Shown here piece after piece: positions 42,301-52,778 of a stretch of 64,000 nt of DNA. The notes below the pieces were generated by a model that searched no databases, was not told the DNA's origin, and saw only the letters and a list, made by a program, of their open reading frames with translations. How positions within the stretch are numbered: position 1 is the stretch's first letter; each line of letters begins with the position of its first letter. This DNA is from Synchiropus splendidus (taxonomy: Eukaryota > Chordata > Actinopteri > Syngnathiformes > Callionymidae), in assembly GCF_027744825.2 (NCBI RefSeq), contig NC_071338.1, positions 25,992,001-26,056,000 on the forward strand, given 5' to 3'. Made by a program: the position numbers and the translations under genes.

Positions 42301-44684
42301 CAAAGCACTGAGATCGTTGAAACTCTTTAAGAGTCAATATATGTTCAGAACATGCCACTGCTGCATGTCACCGTCTCTAAACACCATTACGGCGTCTACC
42401 TTGGCACGAGCGCTCATCGGTCAGCAGCTTGAATCCTTTTCTGCAGTTGCACTCGAAGCTGCCGATGGTGTTCCTGCAGAAGTGTTCACAGCCCCCGTTA
42501 TGATGTTCACACTCATCGATGTCTGCAAACGAAGAACACGCTGTCTCAGAATATCATTCAATAATATAAATTGGGAACATCATTATTATTTATACAGCAC
42601 AGATCAGACTCACAAGTGTCAAGTGCTTCACATAGTGTTTTTCAACTGCTGTGCCATGGCACACTGGTGTATCGTGAGAGAGTGTCAGGTGTGCTGTGAT
42701 AAATTATGTAGTTTCATAGAGGTGAGTGATATGATGACATTAAATCATGAACAATTAGAACGTGTTGACAGTCTACCAACGTGAGGAGATCACATGGATA
42801 CAGTCACATTCTTTCTATACAGTACAGATCTATGCTGATGTGTTGTGACCCTTTCCATCACTTGCAGCTGAGCTGCCATGGTGCAAAGTTCTCCTCTTCC
42901 CACACACACTCACAGCGAAGAAGCCGGCCAAATGCGCAACATACAAATGATTTTAAACCCGATGGGCCTCTAACTTGACCCCACGACAGAAAGATGGAGA
43001 GTTCCCTGTCGCTCCCATAGTATCTGCAGCGCAGATCTAAGAGAGCTAACGGCTAACTTCAAAACTTTATTGACGCTCATATACTATAAGTTTGCTACGT
43101 GGTTTTGAAGTTGACGAAAAACTAAATGCAGACCCAACTAAAATGCGCTCCAATATGGATAGAGATAAAGAATCAGTGCTGTTCTGAAGCTGAGGCAAAG
43201 AATGTGAAAGATTTTTCTTGCAATTCGCCAAACTACAGTTATTTAAAATAAATAAATCATGGCCTGTGTTTGCCATATTGCTCAGCCCTTTCTGGAGACA
43301 TTATCAAACAAATACATGGTGTCGTGACGTCAGATTGTTTTTCAATGAACCAAGTGTGCCGTGGCTTAAAAAAGGTTAAAAAAAAACACTGCATGAAATA
43401 GCCTGGATGGAATGAAATACAGTGTCACTTATGTGGCAGATCATGCTGAGAATTTTTAATGAAAACTGACCAACCTTTGCATGTTTTGCCATCCGGCTGC
43501 AGCGTGAAGCCGACTGGGCAGCTGCAGCGCACTCCTGTAGATGTGTCTTTGCAAGTGCAGTCACATCCACCGTTGTTTACCGCACAGGTTTCTGCAACGA
43601 AAAGTTATCCACAGATCACACAGAGCCCGTCTGTTTCACATCACACAGAACAATAAATCACTCCATCCGAAACAACCCCAAAATCACCTTTATTAAATGC
43701 TTACGGCACAAAAAAAGATTCACACGCGGCTCCCCGCAAATGGAAGTCTAACGTGAAATGTACCACACTGCTACAAATGCATATTTTTCGCCGGGGAAAG
43801 TGGAGGCGAGTGTGGTGGGGCTGAGTCATTTCACAGTTTGACTAAAAGAAGCAGGAATGCAATGGTTTACTTCACATTACTTCTCTCTTCTGTTTGACAC
43901 CTCAGAGGTTTCTGGCAGCTCAACACGTCATCTCAGACAAAACAAAGTCGCCGATGCTTCGGCCCTCGGTGACCCCTCTCAAGGGAGGAAATCTGCGTAC
44001 CCATTAGAAGCCTCCTCTTAACTCGCTTGTCCACTTCAGCGAAGGATGTGGCGTTATGGTCGGCCGAATCCGTGGTGGCTTCGTCTCTTTCTGCAAAACA
44101 CCACATGGAGCGATTACATGAAAGCAATCCAAGGTTCGCCAAAGTGGTCGTGAAGGTCACCACGCCGAAGTGGTGTCTACACCAGTGGGGTTTTCAGATG
44201 AGTCTGCAAATCAGGAAAGTGAATGGAAAACAAGTCTGGTTTTATCTCACGGACCTCACACGCGCTGCTGCTGAGAAAAGAGAAACGTAAAGAGTTTAGA
44301 TCACTATCTTTCCAAAACACGACAGACGCAGGAACACGCTCTCAGTTTTCGCTCAGGTTGTTGACTATCAACAACCTGATCTCATCTTATGAAATCTAGT
44401 CCGAACTGTAAGCAAATATCACAAGAGAACAACTCACTTTGGAAGATTTAAGGACGGGAATTCTCTTGGAAATAATTTGGGACTAGTAAAAGACCAAAGG
44501 GCTGAAGACTCACCGACGCACGACCTCCTGTCGGGCTGCAATGTGTACCTCATGTGACACTTGCATATCGGACCGTTCTCCGTGTCTTCGCAGGTGTGCT
44601 GGCAGCCTCCGTTGCCATGGTTACAGGTCACTGCCAGATAAACAACAACTGAGCTAAACCGGCTGCTTCTGAGCAACCTCACGT

Positions 44685-44728
<44 letters not shown>

Positions 44729-46156
44729 CACATACAGATACAGTCTCTCTGGTTTCTGGCCAGCTCAAATCCTGGACGACATTCGCACGACACGCCCCCC
44801 TTGGGTGTTTCTCTGCAGATGTGGGCGCAGCCGTGCTCCTTATTCATACAGTTGAGGCCCTCTGGGACAGAGAGAGGTACACAATGAAGCTCTCCTACAG
44901 TGACTGAGCGGCTACACACAAAGGCACTCATTCTGGGAGATTAGTGTGGCAGAGAGCCTGATTGTTCTCACACTTCAAACAATCCACGACATCAACCACC
45001 GTGTGGTTTCTGGCACCTCGAGTGAATATTTTAAGCAAAAGCCATTTAAAGGAAAAAGCCTTGATCTTATGAAGCCTCAGTGTGTTACACTCTTATGTTG
45101 ATAGGTCGCACAACTTATTCAGTTGGGGGGGGGTGAAGAGAAGAGGTTCAGAGGTCTGATCACTGAAGACCTGGTTATACACTCACCCACAGAGCGATGG
45201 ATGCATGTGTGCTGGTTGTCACTGAGGAAGAAGCCATGTTTACATCGGCATTCGTAGCTGCCGACGGTATTGACGCAAGTGTGCTGGCACCCACCATTAT
45301 TGAAATTACATTCATCAACGTCTGCAGGGAAGAGAAATGTGTTATTATCGGTGGGACTTCATTTCCAGCAGTGGCTGCTCATGAGAATGATTCATCCAAC
45401 GTACCGAGACAGTTGTGTCCATCGTGAGCCAAGTTGAAGCCATCATAGCAAGTGCAGCGATAATTCCCAGGTATATTGTTGCACTCATGCACACAACCAC
45501 CGTTGAACTCGAAGTCACACTCGTCCACGTCTGTCAGAGAAGATTGAAAAGAACACCTCATCAGTTTAGTGAGTTTCATGAGGAAAGGTTAGTTAAAATA
45601 AAGAAGTGAGAAATACCCTCGCAGTGAGTCCCATCGCCTTTAAAACCAGCCCTACAGGAGCACTTGTAAGACCCAGGTGTAGACTGACAAATAGCATCAA
45701 TGTGACATCCATCACTCCCATCCGCACATGGATCTGCGGCAGAAGAATACAACTGTACACATGAGTATCAACAAAAAAAACTCGTCTGATCGACTCATGC
45801 AAGGCATTTGTATGGATTATAAAGTTACCGGCCACTGAAGAGAACGCTTAAGCACGCAAAGTAAGAAAAAAATAAATAATTAAATTATTGTTTATGGGTT
45901 AAAGAAACCCAGAAGACCGTTTGCGGAGCAACATAACGGAAAGGTTGAAGACAGTGGATGTGAAAGTATCTTCCGTAGTAACAACAAGAGCGCACTCTTG
46001 AAAGCGTGCGCCAAGTCTGGAAAACACACGGACGCTTACACACTCGCTCACACACGCTAAAGTCCCACCTCGAATCTCAGGAAGCGCAGCGCCTTGGCGA
46101 CTATTTAACAAGAGCAAAAACAAACAAAAGTCCCTCGCAGCCCAAATAGCTCCCAT
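30360..46156 (-). CDS. scube2: SCUBE2, secreted signal peptide-CUB-EGF protein
   Basis: Secreted glycoprotein that helps release lipid-modified Hedgehog from producing cells; zebrafish scube2 is the 'you' locus. Twenty-three in-phase exons encode 1,016 residues (human about 999): 46069-46156, 45617-45733, 45405-45530, 45187-45321, 44736-44861, 44514-44630, 44001-44090, 43475-43591, 42400-42522, 40876-40992, 40639-40761, 40290-40406, 39419-39508, 39192-39305, 38377-38544, 37879-38082, 34222-34392, 33365-33532, 32576-32737, 32302-32499, 32082-32234, 31935-32014, 30360-30506. ATG at 46154-46156 in good context (ATCACCATGG); TAA at 30360-30362. Order: signal peptide (1-25); EGF 1-5 (30-236), many DxDEC calcium-binding; basic linker (237-266); EGF 6-9 (267-426); spacer (427-657); three cysteine-rich repeats (658-824); CUB (825-941); conserved tail ending [17 protein letters not shown]1 and SCUBE3 share this plan; neighbours and the EGF6 sequence [12 protein letters not shown] favour SCUBE2. 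Confidence 0.93.
30507..31934. other. SCUBE2 last intron
   Basis: A 1.4-kb intron between the penultimate and last coding exons. No repeat family, RNA gene or extra exon recognised. Confidence 0.5.
34053..34085. repeat. TA/CA microsatellite in SCUBE2 intron
   Basis: A TA dinucleotide run of about 24 bases passes directly into ACACACACA, upstream of the exon at 34222-34392 on the plus strand and therefore in the following intron of the gene. Confidence 0.85.
34393..37878. other. Longest SCUBE2 intron (3.5 kb), no gene seen
   Basis: Separates the spacer exons from the cysteine-rich repeats. Codon phase is intact from 37879 directly to 34392 (…RKC-V-SC…), so no coding exon is missing here. No transposon family recognised. 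Confidence 0.6.
39306..39418 (-). other. GC-AG intron in SCUBE2 spacer
   Basis: This 113-bp intron has the donor CATCG/GCAAGTAC instead of GT. The acceptor is ordinary (TTCTTCAG). Codon phase across the junction (…HC-I-E-LLTP…) supports it, and no nearby GT gives an in-frame join. Confidence 0.7.
41911..42159. mobile_element. Inverted-repeat element (MITE-like), 249 bp
   Basis: Two arms of about 65 bp are near-perfect reverse complements. The left arm begins TCACACATTTTGTATC and reaches CACTAGAGTGGCCAA at about 41979; the right arm runs from TTGGCCACTCTGGTG to AAATGTGTGA. The centre is about 115 bp and non-coding. It sits in the 1.4-kb SCUBE2 intron between EGF7 and EGF8 exons. No clear target-site duplication was seen, so the superfamily is undetermined. 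Confidence 0.72.
42634..43390. mobile_element. hAT-like non-autonomous element in SCUBE2 intron
   Basis: The left end reads AGTGTTTTTCAACTGCTGTG and the right end, inverted, reads AGTGTTTTTTTTTAACCTTTTTT, followed by AAGCCACGGCACACTTG. The sub-terminal GGCACAC and 'CAGTGTTTTTCAAC' pattern is a familiar signature of vertebrate hAT (Charlie-type) elements. About 757 bp with no transposase frame. It occupies most of the intron between EGF6 and EGF7 exons. Confidence 0.55.
44683..44727. repeat. GT/CA microsatellite beside a SCUBE2 splice donor
   Basis: A 45-base GT run (CA on the coding strand), interrupted by one TTG, lies inside a 105-bp intron (44631-44735). It begins only eight bases after the 5' splice site (ATCT/GTATGTGT) of the EGF4 exon. 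Confidence 0.9.
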
Positions 46157-46450
46157 GGTGATAGGATCCAAGTTTAGAGGTCTCCTCAAAAGGACGCGTA
46201 CGCACTGAAGTCGTGACCGAGCGTCCGCCTCATTTTCATTCTAGCCTGTCAATCTGCCTCACAAGGGCCTTTTGAAAGAGAAAGGAGTGAGTAATAGTGG
46301 ATGTGTGTGTGTGTGTATGTGTGTGTGTGTCGGTGTGTGTGTTTGGGAACGGGTGCGTGTGCGCGTGCACTTGAGTTTGAAGCGGAGCTGTGTCAAGTTA
46401 TCTATAAGGTAGCACGATAGGCCGGAAGTTGGAAAACAACAGCCTAGCGG
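46157..46450 (-). promoter_or_regulatory. SCUBE2 5' UTR and proximal promoter region
   Basis: Leader sequence upstream of the ATG followed by an interrupted GT microsatellite (about 46298-46362). No clear TATA box. An ETS-like CTTCCGG on the minus strand lies near 46,425. Start site not determinable from sequence alone. Confidence 0.4.
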
Positions 46451-47101
46451 AGCATTTCAAAAGCGTATGTTGGGCTCTTATTCTGGAAGATAGTTGTAGG
46501 TCTTAGCGCGAACACTTTTGTAAGTCTCACTACAATTAAATACCCAAGCTAGGACTTCATGAAATTCATAAAATTAAAGGCAATCATTAATCACAGCGGA
46601 ACAGCCGTTTGTCACCATGAAACATAACAAAATATATTTTCACAATGCGTCTCATAGGTATTTTCCATCAGCTTTTTTTCATGTACGCACCCAACTTTCT
46701 GGGGTCCTGAAAATGCTATTCAAGAGATTTAAAGTCAGAAACTAGACCAGTCGCGCCATTTTTGTTTTTGGAGCAAACCATTTCCGATCATCCCCGGGGG
46801 GTTATAGGCGCGTCCATTCTGAGGCTTTTCAACGGTACTTGGCTAAATGTTTGACCGGAGTAGCAATAAAGAGTGCCAGACTGAAAATACATTCTAATTT
46901 GAAAACATCGTCCTATAACTCACCAATTACCATTTTCATGGCAGCAGTCCCGTTTTTTAAATAATATAGACAAAACGCGATGATCGAAATCCCAACCGTC
47001 AGTTCACCTGTGCACCAGGCACGACGATTGTAATGGCTTTGTTCTTGAGCACCACCTAGTGGCCGGGATCAGTAATCCATCCACACTGCTTTTCATTCTT
47101 T
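46451..47101. other. Intergenic stretch between SCUBE2 promoter and SINHCAF-family 3' end
   Basis: About 650 bases with no open frame of note and no recognised repeat. The likely end of the upstream co-directional gene is at about 47,100. Confidence 0.5.
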
Positions 47102-48846
47102 TTTATTACAAGTCATATCTACTTTGTGTTACAGTATAAAATGCATTAAAAAAAACCATTTACATTGCATGTTTGAAAGAAGTGCACAAATTCAGAGTCT
47201 AGAAAACTACACCAGGTTTGTCCTCAAAATGTCAGTTGTTTCCTCAAAAGTTTGCAATAAATAATATAAATTAAAAAGAAAAAAAGACAAGGTCAGGGAA
47301 TTAAGGCACATTTTATATCTCACAATGTACCTTGAAAAAAATATGGCAACTCCCTAAGAACAAAAAAAAACAAGCTTATTTTCGATCAGGAGGCAACAGT
47401 ATCTCCTTTCAATACAAATCATAAAACACGCTTAGTATTCAACTACCCTGCCGTATAAAGTGTATATATTAAGCAACTTTACAAAGCATAGCCTGTCAAT
47501 ACAGTAACTTTGAGATGGTTTACAGTAACATGCCTAAAAAGCATTGTCACTGCAGAATAAAATTTGAGACAGCATGCACCATGGCTTTAACTGTGCAATC
47601 TGAGCATTAGATAACATGACACACATTAAAAAATATATTGACATTTTGGAGGTCTGACAGAGAAAATGGTTTGATATTGCTAAACCAAAAAAAACTATGG
47701 AGTTATTATTATGTAAATTTGGTTGACACCAGACACTTGCATAAGTGCCATATAGCCCGGGAGCATTACTCACATTCAAAACGTCTGCATAGTTTGTATT
47801 TTGGCAAGAGAATTTGGAGGAAAAAAAGTTTTTTTTTTAAGTTTTCATGTATCTTGGTTTTGAAACCCTTGGAAATGAATGACATTGGCAATTAAACATG
47901 ATGCATTTTACTGCTCACCAACGCTGCAATGAAGCGCCTACTTTTCCCTGCAGTCTGTACATTTCTGTACCAAATTTAACCAATAGGCCACAGCATTGCA
48001 TGCGACTGGAATAATGTGTTGGGGAAAATGGGCTTGTGAAAGTGAGGGAACACAGTTACAAAGAAACTACTCTGGTTTAAAGTCTTCCAGAAACACCTTG
48101 TGTACAAAAATCATAGATCGTTCAAGTCCTTTATAGACCGAATGGCTATTTACAACAACGTTAAGAAACTTGCTTTACAACATGCAACTGTCAATTGATT
48201 TGTGTCTGTACAAATGAAATAAATACAAAATGTGACACCCCCCCAAAAAAAGTATGGAATGTACTTCATGCACAGTATTTGCCTACCCAGATTACATAGG
48301 GACTGTCTTGTGTTTGTGTAAAAGTACAACAGATATCCAACTGCGGTAAAATGCCCTGGCAGAGGCTGAACCGTTGTACTTTCTGCTCAAATAATCCTCA
48401 ACGAAAGACACAAAACATTGAAGCAACATATGGAGTAATTTAAGCACACAAAAGGAAGATGTTAGAAAAAAAGCTGGTGACTTTCATATGCACTTACAAA
48501 CAATAAACCATGAACAAAAACGATATGTCTTCAGATAACAAAAATATTTACACAAAACCTGATAACTTTGTACAAAAAAAGCCCAGAAACTGAGGCTGAG
48601 AATCCTATAAATAACACTAACGGCCATAAGGTTTTTTTTCCTCTTTTTTTCTTATATGAAAAAAAAAAAATCATAAAAATAGAATAAACTATACAAAAGA
48701 TTTTTAAAAAATAGACATATAAAAAGTATTAAGGTAAAAAAAGGAACATTTTACTGGTCTAACAAAAGGAGGTGGAAATAGGAAGTCTACCACTGGAGAC
48801 AAATCCAAGTGGATGTCGTGGATAAACCAGCGGGGAATTAAAGCAA
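47102..48846 (-). other. Long 3' UTR of SINHCAF-family gene
   Basis: About 1.7 kb of A/T-rich sequence follows the TGA, with few open frames. The first clear minus-strand AATAAA is at 47102-47107. Long 3' UTRs are usual for this family. Confidence 0.45.
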
Positions 48847-49882
48847 TCACCAGCTTTCTTTCATGTCTTCTTGGATCTGAGGCGGAAGTGTTTCTGGCAG
48901 ACATGTGGCCACTTGTGACTTCTGTTTTTTGGAGCTGCAGCAGGGCTTGAAGAGTCGCGGGTCAATAATGACTTCTCCAAATCGGCCTTTGTAGACGATT
49001 CCGCAGCACACCTTTTGCCTGGGGACGGACGAGAGGGTGAGGTTGAGGGTCAGCCAAAGAGGCCGAGTGACAAATGTCATTACCTTTTCCAGTAGGAACG
49101 ATCCAAGAAAGAAAAGATGGAGGGAGTTGGGCGTCTCTGTTTGGACTCTATGTCGGAGCCGTCGTCAGACTGGTGGCTGTAAGAGGGCGACTGGGCGGGA
49201 GACACGCTGGAGGTGGTGCTGTGGGCATCAGAATCTACTTCGAAAAAGAAGAAATAAATATTTAAAACCAGACTAGACAATACCCTGCAATATGTGAACA
49301 GCCTCTCAGGTTTGAAAATAAATCAAGCTACAATTTATAGAGAAACAAACACAGTGAGCGTCAGTACAACTTACTTTGCCTCTTTAACTTATGAAGCTTC
49401 TTTAGTTTACTTTTCTTCTTTCCATCACTGTTTTTCATCTTCTTTGGTTTTGTCACCTTGAAGCCTGGACCAGCCCTGGCATCCACCACCTGCCATGGAA
49501 AGAACAATACATCACCCTGGTTCTGCCTGAGATGAGAAACAGAGTACAAGTAGATGAACTTGTAAGCAACACTTACATGATTCCAGTTCTTCTTTGACCC
49601 ATTTGGAAGCTTCTTCCACCGCTTCACCAGTAAGACACAAGCATTGCATATGTCTCCAACTCGGTCCTCGGAGAGACTGGACAGGCAAACACAAACAGAT
49701 TTAAGAAAAAAGGAAACTTGACCCAGATTATGAGAAGGAATGAATGAAACGAACCCAAAACACAGTCGGAACGTCTCCTCGTAGCGACTGCTGTCTGTGA
49801 ACCGAGAACTGGAGGACTTGGTTTTGCAGATGCAACAGCCGTCATTACTCCGGTAGATCTTTGACTTGTGAAAGCCAAACAT
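48847..49882 (-). CDS. sinhcaf-like: SINHCAF (FAM60A) family SIN3-HDAC complex subunit
   Basis: Nuclear subunit of SIN3-histone deacetylase complexes; family members bind SIN3/HDAC and promoters and affect cell-cycle and TGF-beta programmes. Coding exons: 49755-49882 (ATG 49880-49882), 49577-49676, 49375-49489, 49084-49234, 48847-49018 (TGA 48847-48849). They total 666 nt, 221 residues, the same length as human SINHCAF. Conserved parts: MFGFHKSKIYRS, the cysteine pairs CCICKTKSSSSRFTDS and GDICNACVLLVKRWKKLP, KKNWNHVVDARAGP, the serine-rich NSDAHSTTSS, then YWKR and VCCGIVYKGRFGEV with FKPCC near the end. The cysteine pairs look like a small GATA-like zinc finger. A lysine-rich stretch (residues 93-114) replaces part of the human linker. 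It sits between SCUBE2 and DENND5A, so it may be the paralogue called fam60al/sinhcafl in fish rather than the 12p11 orthologue. Confidence 0.93.
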
Positions 49883-50960
49883 ATTCTCTCAGTCGGTCAA
49901 TGTTAAAAACAACCTGGAATGGTAAAACAAAATGAGCAATCGTCCCATTCAGTCTCCCATCAAAGAAGCGCGGCGATGTCTGCAGACAGTCTACTCCACA
50001 GAAGGGGGCGGTCCCCGCGCGCAGCGCACGCCACTTCACAAACCAACAACTCTCGACTCATTTCGGACACTTTTCCACCAAAAACATTGAATATACACGG
50101 CATTAACATGGACTGAAGCATGCAACGGACAAACCTACAATAAACGCGTCAATAAAATTGGAATCACGTCGACACGCGATAGTTGTAGCAAAAACAAAAC
50201 GAAAACCAAAGCCTTAAATTGAAAAAAAAATCAAAATCAAACTGTTAAGGGGCCTCACCATAACGCATAAAGTTACTTAGAAAGTGACTTTACAATACGC
50301 ACGGTTAACAACTACGCAGACACATCGCGGCATCAACAGACAACGGCGACACTTTAATAACGCCCAAGACGCGATCAAGAACTTTATTTTTACACGTTAA
50401 ATGAAAGCGTTTCGGTGTTAGTGGCGACCCCGTTTCAGTCGTCGCATAACAGCGGGAGGAAAGTCGAAACAAAAAGCGGGCAACAGAAGCGGTCTACGGA
50501 GGGAAGACACAAAAAGCTACTCGGCTATTCGGTGAATTCAAGCAAACATTACAAGTTTGATATAGCACAGACATCGAGTTTGTGCAACTCCTGGTGTCGC
50601 CAAAAGAATTCGCTAAGTAACGCGAAACGTCGCGATGAAAGGCCTCTTCCCTTTAAATTCAAACTTTAGCCCGCTAAAGCGCCAAACATGGCTCATTGTT
50701 GTTAGCCGTTAGCAGCAAGCTAACCCGCACCGCCATGCTGCCGTTCACTTCCACGTTATTCCATTGTCGGCTGCTCTTTGTGCATCCAGCGAGCAGGCGC
50801 AGCACACGCACACGTCAAGTCAATAAATGCACAAAGTCGCGTGGCTTCAAGAAAACGAGCGGGGTTTCGCAAACCTACCTTTAACACCAGAGAAATGCGC
50901 GAGTACTTGCTGAACAAAAACTTTGAATCTTGTCCGCTTTGATATCCTCCACTGCGCATG
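49883..50960 (-). promoter_or_regulatory. 5' UTR exons, first intron and promoter of SINHCAF-family gene
   Basis: The ATG exon starts at about 49913 after the acceptor TACCATTCCAG. An upstream untranslated exon ends at 50879 in GTTAAAG/GTAGGTTT. An NRF1-type motif, TGCGCATGC, lies at 50953-50961 at its probable start. The 1-kb first intron is relatively CpG-rich, as expected for a housekeeping promoter. Exon 1 limits beyond the donor are inferred. Confidence 0.5.
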
Positions 50961-51059
50961 CTCTTACTACAAGCGCATACAGCTGGCCATTAAAATGTCA
51001 TTTGCATAAAATGCCGGAATGAAAGGAGACGAGCGTAGCATGTCCATATAAGGACTGAG

Positions 51060-51140
51060 CCCATACAATTTGAACCGAGAGTCAGCCAATCACAATCGTC
51101 TTAGCAGAAAGGCATGCCGGGATATGCAGTAGGTAAGTGG
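51060..51140 (+). promoter_or_regulatory. Candidate divergent promoter element with ZNF143-like site
   Basis: About 100-150 bases upstream of the SINHCAF-family start are a CCAAT motif in GTCAGCCAATCA (about 51085) and, read on the minus strand, GCATATCCCGGCATGCCTTTC. The latter resembles the ZNF143 site (core TCCCAGCATGCC). On the plus strand the same segment ends in a consensus donor, CAGTAG/GTAAGT (exon end 51132). This suggests a short divergent transcript pointing away from the gene. Confidence 0.3.
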
Positions 51141-51516
51141 CAAACAGCCGAGGCGTCCTTCCGTAACGGTTCTCTTTTAAACTCGACATCCCGTCAGCCA
51201 TCTCGGGCGACGACTCCAAGATAAACAGATGGTTGATGTGGCGCGAAACGATCTTGTTTACATTTTTCCGTTGCGAGAGCGTCTTAGTTAAAAAAAACAC
51301 ATTTTCAAATGTCTTTGCGCAAATAGTTGAACATGAAGATCTTGTGTAAGGAAGGCGAATTCTTTGTAGATTGTCGGAGTTGTATAATTTTGAGAACACA
51401 AACGATCACACATGGTTAGCTGTCTTACTTTTTAAATAAAACTGAAGTGAATACAAGTATAAGATCGTGGGTACAACTGAATTACGAAGACATTCACCAT
51501 AATACATTGCAGACGC

Positions 51517-52563
51517 TTTATTCTTCAGATATTTTTACACTGTACATGTTTCACTTCATAAACACTACATTATACACCTATGTCAACAAATGTACAACAG
51601 AATTGGAAAAAAAATATATAGATTTTTTTTCCTCCAGTATTCTCATGTGGGAGTTGTACACAAATTCCAGATGTTGGCACAGAAATAAGTCGCTCATATG
51701 TCAATCTTTCCACATTGATAAGTCAAATGGATCATTCAATGAGAGACTAGATGAAACTTGCAGGGTTAAAATGTTTAACTTGGGTATTGCATAGCAAGAA
51801 ACCATGACAACAAAAAAATAGAGAAAATAGTCCTTTGCTTCTTATGTGGCGGTTAGAGAGAGAGAGGTCACTGTTAAGCATGAGGAGGCAACAGATACGG
51901 TATCGTACACATATAGTGTAAGGAGCATGATGATGGTCGAAAGAGGGTTGGATTAGGGCTATTTACATAAAGGCCGTCATTGCAAACAGCTTTGTTCAGA
52001 GGACAGAGCCACATATTCTCTTGAAGAGCTGGAGCAAAAACAACTTGTTATATTCAAAAAGAATACTAGAGTGTGATCACCGGGAACCAGCTAGAATCTC
52101 TCATTCTCAAAATCATGCAAAAACAGTCATGTTCACGAGAAGTATGAAACTATTTCATGTAAAATATTTTCCAGGAGAAGGCAGACGTGTCGTAGCCTCT
52201 GCCTCAGCTCCCCGATCGTACACATACTTATAAAGCATACCACCTTTGCTTCAAGCTCTGCGATATGACACTGGTTTCTGAGTTGACGACAGAGCAAGTG
52301 AGCAACAGAATTTACAAAATAATATTGATTTTCTTTAATAAAATATATGAACAGTTTTGATCCCCAGTGTTGCTTTGAGTATCACCACAGTCAGCAGTTC
52401 ACTGTCACAAAGAAAATATCAAGCTTTCAATAAAACGTCAGCACAACTTTTTGTGGCTTTTAGGATCAGTCGTAATAATAATAATAATAATAAATCATAT
52501 TTAAACACCTAATGGCAACATCTTTGAGAATAAAAATAGTAACATATCTTGAAGGCTCATTGC

Positions 52564-52643
<80 letters not shown>

Positions 52644-52778
52644 CAGTATATATGGCAAAGTAACAGTAGCTTTAATGTAAGCCAAAAGATTCCTCAGATG
52701 AATGCCTGCTTCCTCATACAAAGTGTCACTTTCCTTCCTGGTCTGGAGAGCATTTCCTCTTCCTCTGTTTCATTTGGT
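51517..52778 (-). other. DENND5A 3' UTR with poly(A) signal
   Basis: About 1.25 kb follows the stop. The only clear minus-strand AATAAA is at 51517-51522. The stretch includes the TA and AAT microsatellites. A 115-codon plus-strand frame across it is most likely chance. Confidence 0.45.
52568..52637. repeat. (TA)n microsatellite, about 70 bp
   Basis: An uninterrupted TA run about 140 bases downstream of the DENND5A stop codon, inside its predicted 3' UTR. A second small repeat, (AAT)n, is at about 52471-52493. Confidence 0.95.

Noticed and set aside
42317..42784. 155-codon plus-strand open frame
   Set aside because: It is antisense to the SCUBE2 EGF7 exon and runs into the hAT element; cysteine-rich coding exons often leave long open antisense frames.
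51447..51794. 115-codon plus-strand open frame
   Set aside because: Lies in the predicted DENND5A 3' UTR, has AT-driven composition and no family resemblance or splice context.
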